From NCBI GenBank assembly GCA_951812315.1, contig CATOSA010000067.1, forward strand, positions 1 through 54,206: a stretch of 54,206 nt of DNA. Reading direction: 5' to 3'. Every line of letters starts with the position of its first letter. Within the stretch, counting starts at the first letter, position 1. The translations under genes were made by a program, and so were the position numbers. The stretch is from an uncultured Burkholderiales bacterium. GTDB lineage: Bacteria; Pseudomonadota; Gammaproteobacteria; Burkholderiales; Eutrophovitaceae. The notes beneath the pieces are model-generated. The model saw nothing but the letters and a program-made list of their open reading frames with translations, was not told the DNA's origin and made no database searches. This document shows, piece after piece, positions 1-8,123 of this stretch.

Positions 1-26
1 GGCAGACCAATCCGGCAGACCAATCC
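1..26. repeat. 13-bp tandem direct repeat at the window edge
   Basis: The unit GGCAGACCAATCC occurs twice head to tail (1-13 and 14-26). On the minus strand it falls in the 3' part of the phytanoyl-CoA dioxygenase-like gene. The 13-bp unit would shift the frame if it were an acquired duplication. It may equally be an artefact at a contig end. Confidence 0.8.
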
Positions 27-855
27 GGCGGCAATTCGCATCCACGCGGATCGTGGCAAGAGACTCGTGCGGCTTCTCCCCGAATAATTGCGCCCGCGTA
101 TTTGCTGGGAATCGGATTTGCAACATACGGCATGCTGTCTGCAGAGGAATACACGTTGAGCAAGAGCGGCCGCATTCGTGTCGATTCATTGCCGGCAGAT
201 CCATGAATCACCCGGCAACTCAGCAGAACCAGCGAGCCGGCGGACCGGTTAGCGATACTTCGCGCTCTCGCCAATCCGCCGGCAGGTTCTCTTCCGGGAT
301 GCGCAGCACCCAATTTCGGTTCTCATCGTACATGCTGTACAGCGGTGCCCGATGCGAACCGCGAATAGCCTTTAATGGCCCTTGCGCTTCGGTAACGTCC
401 TCAAGGTACACGCCGACAGTTACCGGGCTGTAGTCTGTGTGCGGCCATGCCTGAATGTCCTGGTGCCAGTCAAATCGCTGGCCGCCGCCCGGCCATTTGA
501 AGTTTAGCTTTGAGTGATAAAACTTCAAGTCGTGGCCGCATACGTCAGCGGCAACATCAGCCGAGACAGATTCACTCGCGAACGACCAGAAATCCGCATG
601 ATGCGAAACGGGACTCGAAAGACGCCTCAGGCGCGGGCTGTCAGCACTGTGACCTGACTCCAGCACGAAGCGGGTGTCACTTTCTGTAACCGCGCGACTC
701 GCCTCGACGTTAGACGCCATCGCTTCATGCAGACGGCCCAGCCACTCGCTGCCGACCAAACCTTCAACGACCATGCAACCATCTTCAAAGAAGCGGCTGC
801 GCTGTTTTTCACTCAACACCCTGGTTGAATGTTTGAGTATGTCTTCCATCAACAT
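1..855 (-). pseudogene. Phytanoyl-CoA dioxygenase (PhyH) family protein, frameshifted and cut by the window edge
   Basis: This belongs to the Fe(II)/2-oxoglutarate-dependent PhyH family; the substrate cannot be told from the sequence. The first iron-ligand motif is visible as WHQD (H-x-D). The distal histidine lies in the segment VIHGSAGNESTRMRPLL, which also supplies the arginine that binds 2-oxoglutarate. The two halves are in different frames. The first frame hits TGA at 220-222, while the conserved continuation starting GSLVLLSCRVIHG is in the neighbouring frame, so one base appears to be missing near 236-245. ATG at 853-855 is preferred over upstream in-frame starts because GAAGG precedes it by about 7 bases. 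No stop is reached before position 1, so the C-terminus is outside the window. The family call is firm; whether the lesion is biological is not. Confidence 0.8.
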
Positions 856-1036
856 TGACTTACCTTCGTAACCGGCATACCGCAAAGATGGTAGCGCGCC
901 CATCAAATTCTGGGAAGCGAGCGCGTCCATGCAATTGCGCAATCACGATCGCCGATGTTGCCGGTCTTGATCCACTGAGGCAGTCAACGTACAAATGTCG
1001 CGATCGACGACATCCATTCGTCCTCGCGCATTTACT

Positions 1037-1567
1037 TCACGCTGCGGTATCAACGGGACCCAATGTACTCGCGATCGTTTTCCATTGCGCGAATTTTTCT
1101 GGCAGCGGAATTGACGCATTTGCGGGACTTGTTGATGGAAGGCGCTTCGTCGCGACACCGGAGAACGCGTTCGACAAGTTCGGCAGAACATGACGCAAAT
1201 ACACTTGCTCTGCCTTGGCACCGTTGAAATAGACAGCGCGTATTCCCGAATGTGTTCTAAAGAACTGTTCGAAGTCATTCGGGGCGATTGACGCATCAAT
1301 GATATTGGAATCAAGACTGCCGGCCCTGGTGCAGGCCTTAAGTACATCCCACATTGCAACGCCGCGCCGGGTCAGCGCTTCGCAGCGCGCGGCATATGGC
1401 AGATCCGAACGTACTCCGATGATGGTTTCCATCATCGTCCAGAAAAGATTTCGCGGATGGGCATAATATTGATTGGCAGCCAGCGAGGCTTTGCCTGGCA
1501 TGGAGCCCAGTATCAGTACTTTTACTCCTTCGCTGCTGACTGGCGGAAAGCTGTAAATCTGGGTCAT
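1037..1567 (-). CDS. Uracil/hypoxanthine DNA glycosylase of the UDG superfamily
   Basis: A cytoplasmic base-excision repair enzyme of about 176 aa. The N-terminal block LILGSMPGKASL followed by QYYAHPRNLFW is the hallmark of the DNA-deoxyinosine glycosylase / MUG-like branch of the UDG fold: the glycine-rich GSMPG loop plus the NxFW base-stacking region. A later segment, VYFNGAKAEQVYLRH, corresponds to the conserved beta-strand with Asn. ATG at 1565-1567 gives the N-terminus MTQIYSFPPV typical of the family; longer starts add 14 unconserved residues. It is followed on the opposite strand by an Fpg/Nei glycosylase, so two base-excision enzymes lie side by side and are transcribed divergently. 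The preference for uracil, hypoxanthine or another lesion cannot be read from the sequence. Confidence 0.8.
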   Translation of the reverse strand: MTQIYSFPPVSSEGVKVLILGSMPGKASLAANQYYAHPRNLFWTMMETIIGVRSDLPYAARCEALTRRGVAMWDVLKACTRAGSLDSNIIDASIAPNDFEQFFRTHSGIRAVYFNGAKAEQVYLRHVLPNLSNAFSGVATKRLPSTSPANASIPLPEKFAQWKTIASTLGPVDTAA

Positions 1568-1765
1568 TGCAGATTGCGGACAAACATACGATATGAAGCG
1601 ATACTGCACATGTTAAGCAAACGCTTCAAGACATGGAAACTCGGCCGCGTTAATCACATTCGGTTGACGAACTTGCCTGCGCTGCAACCGTGCTGTGGGG
1701 CACTCAATAAGGCAAAATTCGAGGGATCGCATGTGCTTTGCCGACGGACTAAGATATAGACCGCG

Positions 1766-2830
1766 ATGCCCGAATTGCCTGATATCACTGTTTACGTCGA
1801 AAGCCTGGAGCAGCGCATTCTCGGCTCCAGGCTCGTGCGCGTGCATTTGAACAATCCGTTCCTGTTGCGAACAGCCGTGCCACCGATCACCTGTGTGCAC
1901 GGACTTCGGGTTGCAGGCGTGCAGCGCATGGGAAAGCGCATCGTAATCGACCTCGAAGGCGATTTGCATCTGGTCATGCACCTGATGGTCGCTGGCCGCC
2001 TGAAATGGCTTGCGGAAACCAGGAAGACACCTAAATCGGCACACGCAGTATTCGAGTTCGATTCGGGTTCGCTGGTGTTGACCGAGGCCGGGAAACGTAG
2101 ACGCGCTTCATTGCATCTTGTATCGGGCGAAGCAGCTGTCCAGGACTTGCACGCCGGCGGTATCGAGATTTTCGATCTCGACCTCGCTTCATTCAGTTCG
2201 CGGCTAAAAGCAGAAAATCACACGCTTAAACGCGCATTGACCGATCCGAAAATCTTCAGCGGCGTTGGTAACGCGTATTCGGACGAAATCCTTCACCGCG
2301 CGCAACTCTCGCCTTTTGCAATGACAGCAAAGCTGGCGGACGACGACGTAGCGCGGCTGTTCGATGCGGATCGTTCAACACTAAGCGAATGGACCGAAAG
2401 GCTCAGAGCGCAAACGGGCGATCGATTTCCGGAGAAAGTTACCGCGTTTCGCGACGAGATGGCCGTGCATGGCCGGTTTGGAAAACCTTGCCCGGTGTGC
2501 GCTTCACCCGTGCAACGTATCGTCTATGCGAGCAACGAGACGAATTACTGCGCGCGTTGCCAGACAGGCGGAAAAATTCTCGCTGACCGCGCGCGCTCCC
2601 GGCTTCTCAAAAAAAGCTGGCCCGCTCTATTGACGAGCTTGATTGATCAACTGCTGCCCAATGACTGTGACGACTTGCCCGGTCTCAAAAAGGCATGCAC
2701 AAACCGGACACTACGCAACCAACGAATCACCGATGCGGATCGTTCCGCCTTCAAGAATTCGGCAGACGATGCCGCCATGACCGCGCATTGCGTTGTAACC
2801 TCCCGCGCCAAGGACTTCTTCCATACGTGA
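1766..2830 (+). CDS. Fpg/Nei family DNA glycosylase/AP lyase
   Basis: Bifunctional formamidopyrimidine-type DNA glycosylase. It starts MPELPDITVY, giving the catalytic Pro2 (Schiff-base nucleophile) and Glu3. The helix-two-turn-helix segment with IFSGVGNAYSDEIL lies around residues 163-176. Near residues 242-266 is a C-terminal zinc finger of the form CPVC-(x16)-CARC, followed by TGGKILADRARSRLLKKSWP, the usual family terminus. E. coli MutM is 269 aa, whereas this protein is 354 aa. About 60 extra residues follow the finger, are not conserved in appearance, and overlap the convergent MOSC gene by 120 bp. The tail may be a genuine extension or a read-through after loss of an earlier stop. Fpg cannot be separated from Nei with certainty here. 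Confidence 0.88.
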   Translation: MPELPDITVYVESLEQRILGSRLVRVHLNNPFLLRTAVPPITCVHGLRVAGVQRMGKRIVIDLEGDLHLVMHLMVAGRLKWLAETRKTPKSAHAVFEFDSGSLVLTEAGKRRRASLHLVSGEAAVQDLHAGGIEIFDLDLASFSSRLKAENHTLKRALTDPKIFSGVGNAYSDEILHRAQLSPFAMTAKLADDDVARLFDADRSTLSEWTERLRAQTGDRFPEKVTAFRDEMAVHGRFGKPCPVCASPVQRIVYASNETNYCARCQTGGKILADRARSRLLKKSWPALLTSLIDQLLPNDCDDLPGLKKACTNRTLRNQRITDADRSAFKNSADDAAMTAHCVVTSRAKDFFHT

Positions 2831-3196
2831 ACAAGGGTCACAAGTGCCGGCACCTTCGAGTGAAACCTCTCCAATTCTGAACTTGCGGTCACGCAATGCG
2901 TAAAGGTTTATTCCGGACACAACAATGTTGCGCCTAACCGATTCCGGACGCACGTCGTCGGTTCCGAGAATCTGCGCAATCGCGGTCAAATGTTCCTGCT
3001 GAATTAGAGTTACCTGACGTTTGCCATTATTCTTTGAGGCATAGTGGTCCCCATCCAGCCCAACGCCGGCAACCGCCACGACTTCTTCCAGTTCAGCAAG
3101 AGGCGCTCGCCGTGCCGAGCGGATGCCGATCCACTCCACCGTTCCCGCGCGTGGAAACGTTGCCATCAGTTTTGCCAATTCGCCGTCGGGGTTCAT
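2711..3196 (-). CDS. MOSC-domain protein
   Basis: A stand-alone MOSC (MOCO sulfurase C-terminal) domain of 161 aa, a fold linked to molybdenum-cofactor or sulfur-carrier chemistry. The segment GVGLDGDHYASKNNGKRQVT followed by LIQQEHL, and later RRNIVVSGINL, are typical. The conserved cysteine lies in GTCDPCSRMEEVLG near residues 116-129, and the C-terminus GGTIRIGD is the usual beta-strand end. It ends with TAG and overlaps the 3' extension of the fpg-like gene tail to tail. No molybdopterin biosynthesis gene is adjacent; a SoxC molybdoenzyme is encoded 28 kb away. The substrate is unknown. Confidence 0.85.
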   Translation of the reverse strand: MNPDGELAKLMATFPRAGTVEWIGIRSARRAPLAELEEVVAVAGVGLDGDHYASKNNGKRQVTLIQQEHLTAIAQILGTDDVRPESVRRNIVVSGINLYALRDRKFRIGEVSLEGAGTCDPCSRMEEVLGAGGYNAMRGHGGIVCRILEGGTIRIGDSLVA

Positions 3197-3560
3197 GACT
3201 GGTAATCAATACCTTGAGAGAAGTAACTGGCGATTGGCCTCGTCGCCTGTCGTCGATACGGAGTCTACCGGTTCCAGGGATTGACGATCAATTCGGGCGG
3301 TAGTAACTGTCAGAAGAGTCCATTGAAATGACACATGAAATAACACATCGCGCTCTTGGCTTGACGTCGCTCGGGGCAGAATGCGGTTGAGGGTTGATGC
3401 ACAGTGATCTGGACGTCAGTACTGCCAAAGCCGAGAGCCTCGCACAGCACCGAGAAGCCGGCAGGGCTGATGAACGTACTTCAGCACAAGTCGGCGATCG
3501 GGTTGAAAAAACGCAATTGCAATTGCGACGGGCTTCGCTCCGACCCGATTCCGATCGAAT
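3197..3560. other. 364-bp intergenic region, no gene recognised
   Basis: It lies between the starts and ends of two minus-strand genes. It contains an AATTGCAATT palindrome near 3511-3521 and short open frames without convincing ribosome binding sites or family resemblance. No tRNA, terminator or mobile-element end could be supported. Confidence 0.4.
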
Positions 3561-4016
3561 CTACTGATATATCGTGTCCAACTTCTCGCGGTCGAGATAT
3601 TTTTCGAAGCGCGAAAGTGCTGCATTGACGTCACCGTTCAACATCAACTCCTGCCCTGCCGCCTGACCAAGCAAATTGAACGCGACTTCGATTGCGACAT
3701 ACCCGCCTGCTTGCCATGCTGCCTTGGTTTCTTGCGGACAATCCTCTGCCATCAGTCGAGTATAGACTGAAGCAACAAATTGCTCGGTCTGGTTTCTGGA
3801 ATCGTCGGGCACTTGTGCGTACATACTCATGTCCGGATGCACGGACATCACTAAGAAAATCCACTTGGCTATATTCTTGAGTTCCTTACCAGTCACAGAG
3901 TCAGTAAGACACACACCAAGCTGTTGTGCTGCCTGACCGGACTGAACGTTTGTCGAGATGACACAAAGAAACACTATTGCGATTGAAAGCAGATTTCTTT
4001 TCACGAAACATTCCAC
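3561..4016 (-). CDS. Small exported protein of unknown function
   Basis: A 151-aa protein with a cleavable-looking signal peptide: basic start with KRN, hydrophobic core LLSIAIVFLCVI, and a likely cleavage after the QSGQAA region. The mature part begins LGVCLTDSVTGKELKNIAKW and continues WIFLVMSVHPDMSMYA, a pattern found in a widespread family of uncharacterised periplasmic proteins of Gammaproteobacteria. Two cysteines (in GVCL and AEDCPQ) could form a disulfide. The remainder is predicted alpha-helical. It stands alone, with a gap of about 200 bp from the sulfatase gene. Secretion is inferred with fair confidence; no function is proposed. Confidence 0.7.
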   Translation of the reverse strand: MECFVKRNLLSIAIVFLCVISTNVQSGQAAQQLGVCLTDSVTGKELKNIAKWIFLVMSVHPDMSMYAQVPDDSRNQTEQFVASVYTRLMAEDCPQETKAAWQAGGYVAIEVAFNLLGQAAGQELMLNGDVNAALSRFEKYLDREKLDTIYQ

Positions 4017-4219
4017 TGTTCAATTGGATGACGAGGCTGATTACGAGTCTCGAAAGTGCTCCGCGTTGCGAGTTCACGCGTTGCGAGATTCGACGCAGTA
4101 TACCCAATAGTCAGTGCATGTGCAATAACAGCAAAACAAGCAATTAGAGTGCCAAAATCAGCGACGAAGTCGCGAGATGTCTGCCGCACTTTGTCACATT
4201 CGCGAATACGCCAAAATGA

Positions 4220-6019
4220 TCATGCGCCAGCTCCGCGCACAGATCTCAACGTCGCGCGATGTTCACTTTCCCTTAATCGAATCGCAAACAAGTTTGCGTA
4301 GATTCGATTGTCCTTAATGCATAAACGATCAATCAGCGATATGCCAAAAACTCCCGCACGATTGCAAAAGCAGCTTGTGTTACAGGCCGGGCTCGCGGGC
4401 GTCGTTCCTGCCGAGCGTGGCCAGTCAACTCGTTTACACGAGGAGACCGACGACGACGTAACTGGGACAAAGAAGCCTGAAACGCCTGCAGCTAACAGGC
4501 GCGTCCGATCCACGGAAGTTCCATCGGAAACGCCGCGATTGACCGTGTAGCCTGACGACCCGGGTGCCGGGTCGCGGGGCGGCCGATAGGGATCCGGCGT
4601 ACCCGCGGGAATTGGCGGATGCTTCTTCAGTGACGCAACATGCTCTTCCAGCTGCCCAAGCGCTGCTTTGGGAATCCATGTGTTCGGGAACAGTACATTG
4701 TCCCGTTCCTGCGGGTCAGTCAGTAGATTGTAGACCCTGGGCATTGTATAAGTGCGCAGTTGGTCGAACGCGGAATCCTGCTCCTTGAAGTGCAACTTCC
4801 AGTTGCGCCACTTGACGCCAAAAATGTCGTTGCCCATATAAACGACAAAACCTTCGCGCACGGATTTCTTTTCTTTGCCCAACATAAAATCCGTCACGTC
4901 CCGGCCATCGACGACACGATCGTCGGGCACAGCCCCGCCGGAAATTGTGGCCAACGTTGGAAACAGGTCCATTGCATGGACGATCTCGTCGCTCGAACGT
5001 CCGGCTGCAATCTTGCCCGGCCAACGGACCGCGAACGGTACGCGCAGCGCACCTTCGAAACCGGTAAACAGGGTGCCACGCCATGGTCCAGGTGAACCAT
5101 GCATTGCGGTCTCAACCGTCAGATTCGTTGACCCGAAATCGAACGCTTCAGGGCCGTTGTCCGCGGTGAATATGAAAATTGTGTTGTTGGCAATTCCCAG
5201 TGAATCGATGGTGTCCAGCAACTCTCCCGTGTAGCTGTCAATCTGCATCAGCAAATCAGCCCACGCACCGTTTCCTGACTTGCCGACAAAATCAGGGTGC
5301 GGCATTGTCGGAAAATGCGCCGCGGTGTACGGAAGGTAAACAAAGAACGGCTTGTTCGCGCGTGCTTGCCTCTTCATGAAGCTGATCGCCCTGTTGGTCA
5401 AGTCACGGTCGATCAGCGGTCGGTAGTCGAGGCGATACGGGCGGACTTTTTTCGGGACACGTCCTTTCTTGCCATCCATCACGAAGGTTTCTGCCACACC
5501 ACTTTCTGAAAAACCTTGCAGTGAAGCATAGACCGACTCATCGGTTGAGTTGGGTACGCCGTACCATTCATCAAATCCCTGATCGTTCGGAAACCGTCCC
5601 GGCGTACGGCCGAGATGCCACTTTCCAAACATTCCTGTCGCATATCCCGCGTCGGAGAGCATCTCCGCCATTGTGACCTCCCACTGCACGAGACCATAGA
5701 CCCCTTCACCGAGCGGTACCGTGCCGTTGCCACTGCGGATCGCATATCGACCCGTCATCAGCGCAGAACGCGACGGCGTGCACTGCACCTCCACATTGAA
5801 GTTCGTCAGCCGGAGACCTTCGCCAGCCAACTTGTCCAGTCGCGGCGTCGCCGCACCCTGAATGATTCCCCCGCCGTTAAACCCCGGTTCCCCCCAGCCA
5901 AAGTTGTCCATGAAAACAATGACAGTGTTGGGCTTGTCCTGGGCAAGTACTTGCGCCGGCACGCAAGCCAACGCAGTAAAGGTTGCGATGGCAATCAGCA
6001 AGTGGTTCATTCTTTTCAT
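4220..6019 (-). CDS. Exported arylsulfatase-type sulfatase
   Basis: Type I sulfatase that hydrolyses sulfate esters after conversion of an active-site cysteine to formylglycine. The maturation motif C-x-P-x-R appears as CTPSR with Cys at residue 80, followed by SALMTGRYAIRSG. Metal ligands fit MDNFGWGEPG near the N-terminus and FTADNGPE further on; MFGKWHLGR carries the Lys/His pair. A signal peptide runs through residues 1-26 (ending VLAQ), placing the enzyme in the periplasm. The start is supported by AGAGG upstream. The catalytic domain ends near residue 480. The last 110 or so residues are low-complexity, Ser/Thr/Arg-rich and unlike sulfatases, so the reading frame may run beyond an ancestral stop. 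No formylglycine-generating enzyme is encoded in the window. Confidence 0.92.
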   Translation of the reverse strand: MKRMNHLLIAIATFTALACVPAQVLAQDKPNTVIVFMDNFGWGEPGFNGGGIIQGAATPRLDKLAGEGLRLTNFNVEVQCTPSRSALMTGRYAIRSGNGTVPLGEGVYGLVQWEVTMAEMLSDAGYATGMFGKWHLGRTPGRFPNDQGFDEWYGVPNSTDESVYASLQGFSESGVAETFVMDGKKGRVPKKVRPYRLDYRPLIDRDLTNRAISFMKRQARANKPFFVYLPYTAAHFPTMPHPDFVGKSGNGAWADLLMQIDSYTGELLDTIDSLGIANNTIFIFTADNGPEAFDFGSTNLTVETAMHGSPGPWRGTLFTGFEGALRVPFAVRWPGKIAAGRSSDEIVHAMDLFPTLATISGGAVPDDRVVDGRDVTDFMLGKEKKSVREGFVVYMGNDIFGVKWRNWKLHFKEQDSAFDQLRTYTMPRVYNLLTDPQERDNVLFPNTWIPKAALGQLEEHVASLKKHPPIPAGTPDPYRPPRDPAPGSSGYTVNRGVSDGTSVDRTRLLAAGVSGFFVPVTSSSVSSCKRVDWPRSAGTTPASPACNTSCFCNRAGVFGISLIDRLCIKDNRIYANLFAIRLRESEHRATLRSVRGAGA

Positions 6020-6241
6020 TTAAGGCCTCTTCTGTCTTTCAAACGTATCCAACTGGCAAACGGCATCAGGTCAAATGCGGCGACGACCACCCTGTCGTCG
6101 ACAACTCCTGCTTGTGAATTATCTCAACAAACGCGTTTGTCGAAATTGTCACGACGTTCTTCACTCGACACATGCACGTCGGTCCAAAGCATGATTGAAA
6201 CGGTTGTGACACTTCGAATTACGATCGACGCCCGATCAATT

Positions 6242-6754
6242 TTAGTCCAGCCGCAATAGCGTGTGTAAGTCGTGTCCGTGTAAATGTTGCCGTCCGTTCA
6301 GGAAGCCCAGTTCGATGACAACGCTACAGGCCGCGACCTGTCCGCCGAGGGCTTCGATCAGACGCACCGACGCCGCCATCGTACCGCCGGTCGCCAACAG
6401 ATCGTCAATGGCCACTCGTTCCCCCGATTGAATCGCATCTTCGTGGATATGTATCGTCTCCGAACCGTACTCGAGTTCGTACTCAATGGACCGCGTCCTC
6501 CACGGCAGCTTGCCTGCCTTGCGAATCGGGATGAAACCGACGCCCAGATCGCGAGCTACCGGCACGCCAAACAGGAATCCGCGCGATTCGATCGCGGCGA
6601 TCTTGTCAACGCCGAGCGGCGCGATCGATACTTTCATGGCGTCGATCGTATGCTGCAGCGCGCTCGTGTCGGCGAGTAGCGGCGTAATGTCCTTGAAGAC
6701 AATGCCGGGCTTGGGAAAGTCGGGAACGTCGCGAATATAGTCACTGAGATTCAT
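6242..6754 (-). CDS. apt: Adenine phosphoribosyltransferase
   Basis: A purine-salvage enzyme converting adenine and PRPP to AMP in the cytoplasm. The length of 170 aa is standard. It begins MNLSDYIRDVPDFPKPGIVF and carries AAIESRGFLFG (base-binding region), FIPIRKAGKLPW, and the PRPP loop VAIDDLLATGGTMAA at about residues 114-128. The last residues HTLLRLD end at a TAA. No frameshift is apparent. It is the last housekeeping gene before the defence island, so the boundary of the acquired region probably lies between this gene and about 7045. Confidence 0.96.
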   Translation of the reverse strand: MNLSDYIRDVPDFPKPGIVFKDITPLLADTSALQHTIDAMKVSIAPLGVDKIAAIESRGFLFGVPVARDLGVGFIPIRKAGKLPWRTRSIEYELEYGSETIHIHEDAIQSGERVAIDDLLATGGTMAASVRLIEALGGQVAACSVVIELGFLNGRQHLHGHDLHTLLRLD

Positions 6755-7045
6755 CGTAGTCGCATCCAGTCTGGCGAAAACACACTCTCACATCGTCATT
6801 GTCGTTCTTTTACTGTTCTGGGCGACAACGTCAACCGGGATGGGTATCAAGGATGTGTATCAAAAAGGGGCGCGCAAGATGGCAGCCACACTGCGACTGC
6901 CCGGCATGCCCTCTCGGCGCATCGCATACAGCCTCACCAACGGCTTGCGCAACGTCGCCGCTGGTGGAATGATCGCAAATAGAGCACAGAAACGTTTACA
7001 GAGGACGAACCAGTGACAAGTAACTCTTTCCCACCCGTTTCCTGC
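6755..7045. other. Intergenic boundary between apt and the defence island
   Basis: About 290 bp with no recognisable gene. The sequence upstream of apt should hold its promoter. No tRNA, integrase site or flanking direct repeat could be found here that would mark an integration event. Translations in all frames are short and unlike known families. Confidence 0.4.
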
Positions 7046-7849
7046 TCATCGGTCCCAGGGAACAGGACGATACTTGTTGAGCGACATTGCAAGCGCCCGT
7101 TCACGGGCCGCGTAGCTTCCTGCTACCCCGTAAAGGGGTGATTCGATGCCCCATACCAGGGCAGCTTGGTGAATACTCGTTTCTATGGTCTCGTCTAAAG
7201 GCCGGTCGCCTACCGCCTCCCTGCGTTCGGCAAGTCGTCTCGGCAAGGACCAGCGGTCCCAGAATACCCGGGCACCTTCGCCTATCAAACGCTTCGCACA
7301 GACAAGGGCTGCACGTGACCCGTCCCGAATTCGATAGCTGATGAAGTGCAACGGTCTGGATTCGATTTCCACTTCCCACTCTCGAAGAGGTTCATCACTC
7401 GCCAGCTTGCGTATTCGCTGAAGATAGCGGCCTACCGGATGCATTGGGTGCTTCCACAACGGCGCGACTTGCTGACTACTGCTGACGCAGTTCAAGGCTC
7501 TCAGGCTCGCCGTTGAATTCGTCAGCGGAAACCATCGTGAGGACGCCGCAGCAGCATATCGATAACCCGGCCCTCCGTCACGTGGACCAACTGCCTCGAC
7601 ATCAATTCTAGCGTCAAGCGTTGCGGGAAGCGCCTCGCCCCAGGGTGAATAGAGCTGCCCCACAAGCCATATCGTATCTCCGGGCTGGACTTCCTTCGCC
7701 GTACCGTTGACCGCCCTGGTTACATGGAACTGCGGCCGTCCGAATCCGCTTGAGTCACCCTGTAGCTCAGAGAACCAGGGATCCTGCGGATCACGCGGAA
7801 ATCGCAATCGAATGTCTCGCCGATTGAAGTGTACGAAGTGACTGCCCAT
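7046..7849 (-). CDS. TIR-like domain protein with an unrecognised N-terminal domain, last gene of the defence island
   Basis: A protein of 267 aa counted from ATG 7847-7849, which has GGGAG eight bases upstream; an upstream TTG in the same frame lacks such support. The C-terminal third (about residues 168-257) follows the TIR pattern: strand plus loop HFISYRIRDG, a helix with RLIGEGARVFWDRWSLP, then LDETIETSIHQAALVWGIES and PLYGVAGSYAARERALA. In TIR NADases a glutamate in the last helix is catalytic; the candidate is the Glu in YAARE (about residue 250). The N-terminal 165 residues are beta-rich, include QPGDTIWLVGQLYSPWGE, and match no family I can name; a PUA/EVE-like fold is only a weak impression. 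Its position after hsdR and its own promoter-like element suggest an abortive-infection effector. The TIR call rests on motif reading, not on a search. Confidence 0.55.
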   Translation of the reverse strand: MGSHFVHFNRRDIRLRFPRDPQDPWFSELQGDSSGFGRPQFHVTRAVNGTAKEVQPGDTIWLVGQLYSPWGEALPATLDARIDVEAVGPRDGGPGYRYAAAASSRWFPLTNSTASLRALNCVSSSQQVAPLWKHPMHPVGRYLQRIRKLASDEPLREWEVEIESRPLHFISYRIRDGSRAALVCAKRLIGEGARVFWDRWSLPRRLAERREAVGDRPLDETIETSIHQAALVWGIESPLYGVAGSYAARERALAMSLNKYRPVPWDR

Positions 7850-8000
7850 ACTCGAATCTCCCAACAATATCTTTTTCGGCTGCCCGGAGTCGCGCAATCA
7901 GGAGTTCACGCACACATGCGATTTCCTTTGCCATTTTCTTTCTGTGGAAATGGGACAAACCGTGTCACCCCGTTATTGTCTTACATACTTAAAAGCGCCC

Positions 8001-8006
8001 ATTATA
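8001..8006 (-). promoter_or_regulatory. Candidate -10 element (TATAAT) upstream of the TIR-like gene
   Basis: A consensus TATAAT on the minus strand lies in an AT-rich stretch about 150 bp before the TIR-like start codon and after the hsdR stop. No good -35 box is visible at 17 bp; the nearest hexamer is A-rich. It would allow the TIR-like gene to be expressed apart from the hsd operon. Confidence 0.35.
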
Positions 8007-8123
8007 TTAAAGGACTTCGACCACTTTTCTTAATCTCCCTAACGACATAGCTGTGCGGCGTGAACCAAACGCAGCGTAGTGAACGGCCGAACGAATGCTC
8101 ATCGCCTTGTCGCCAAGCGCAGG

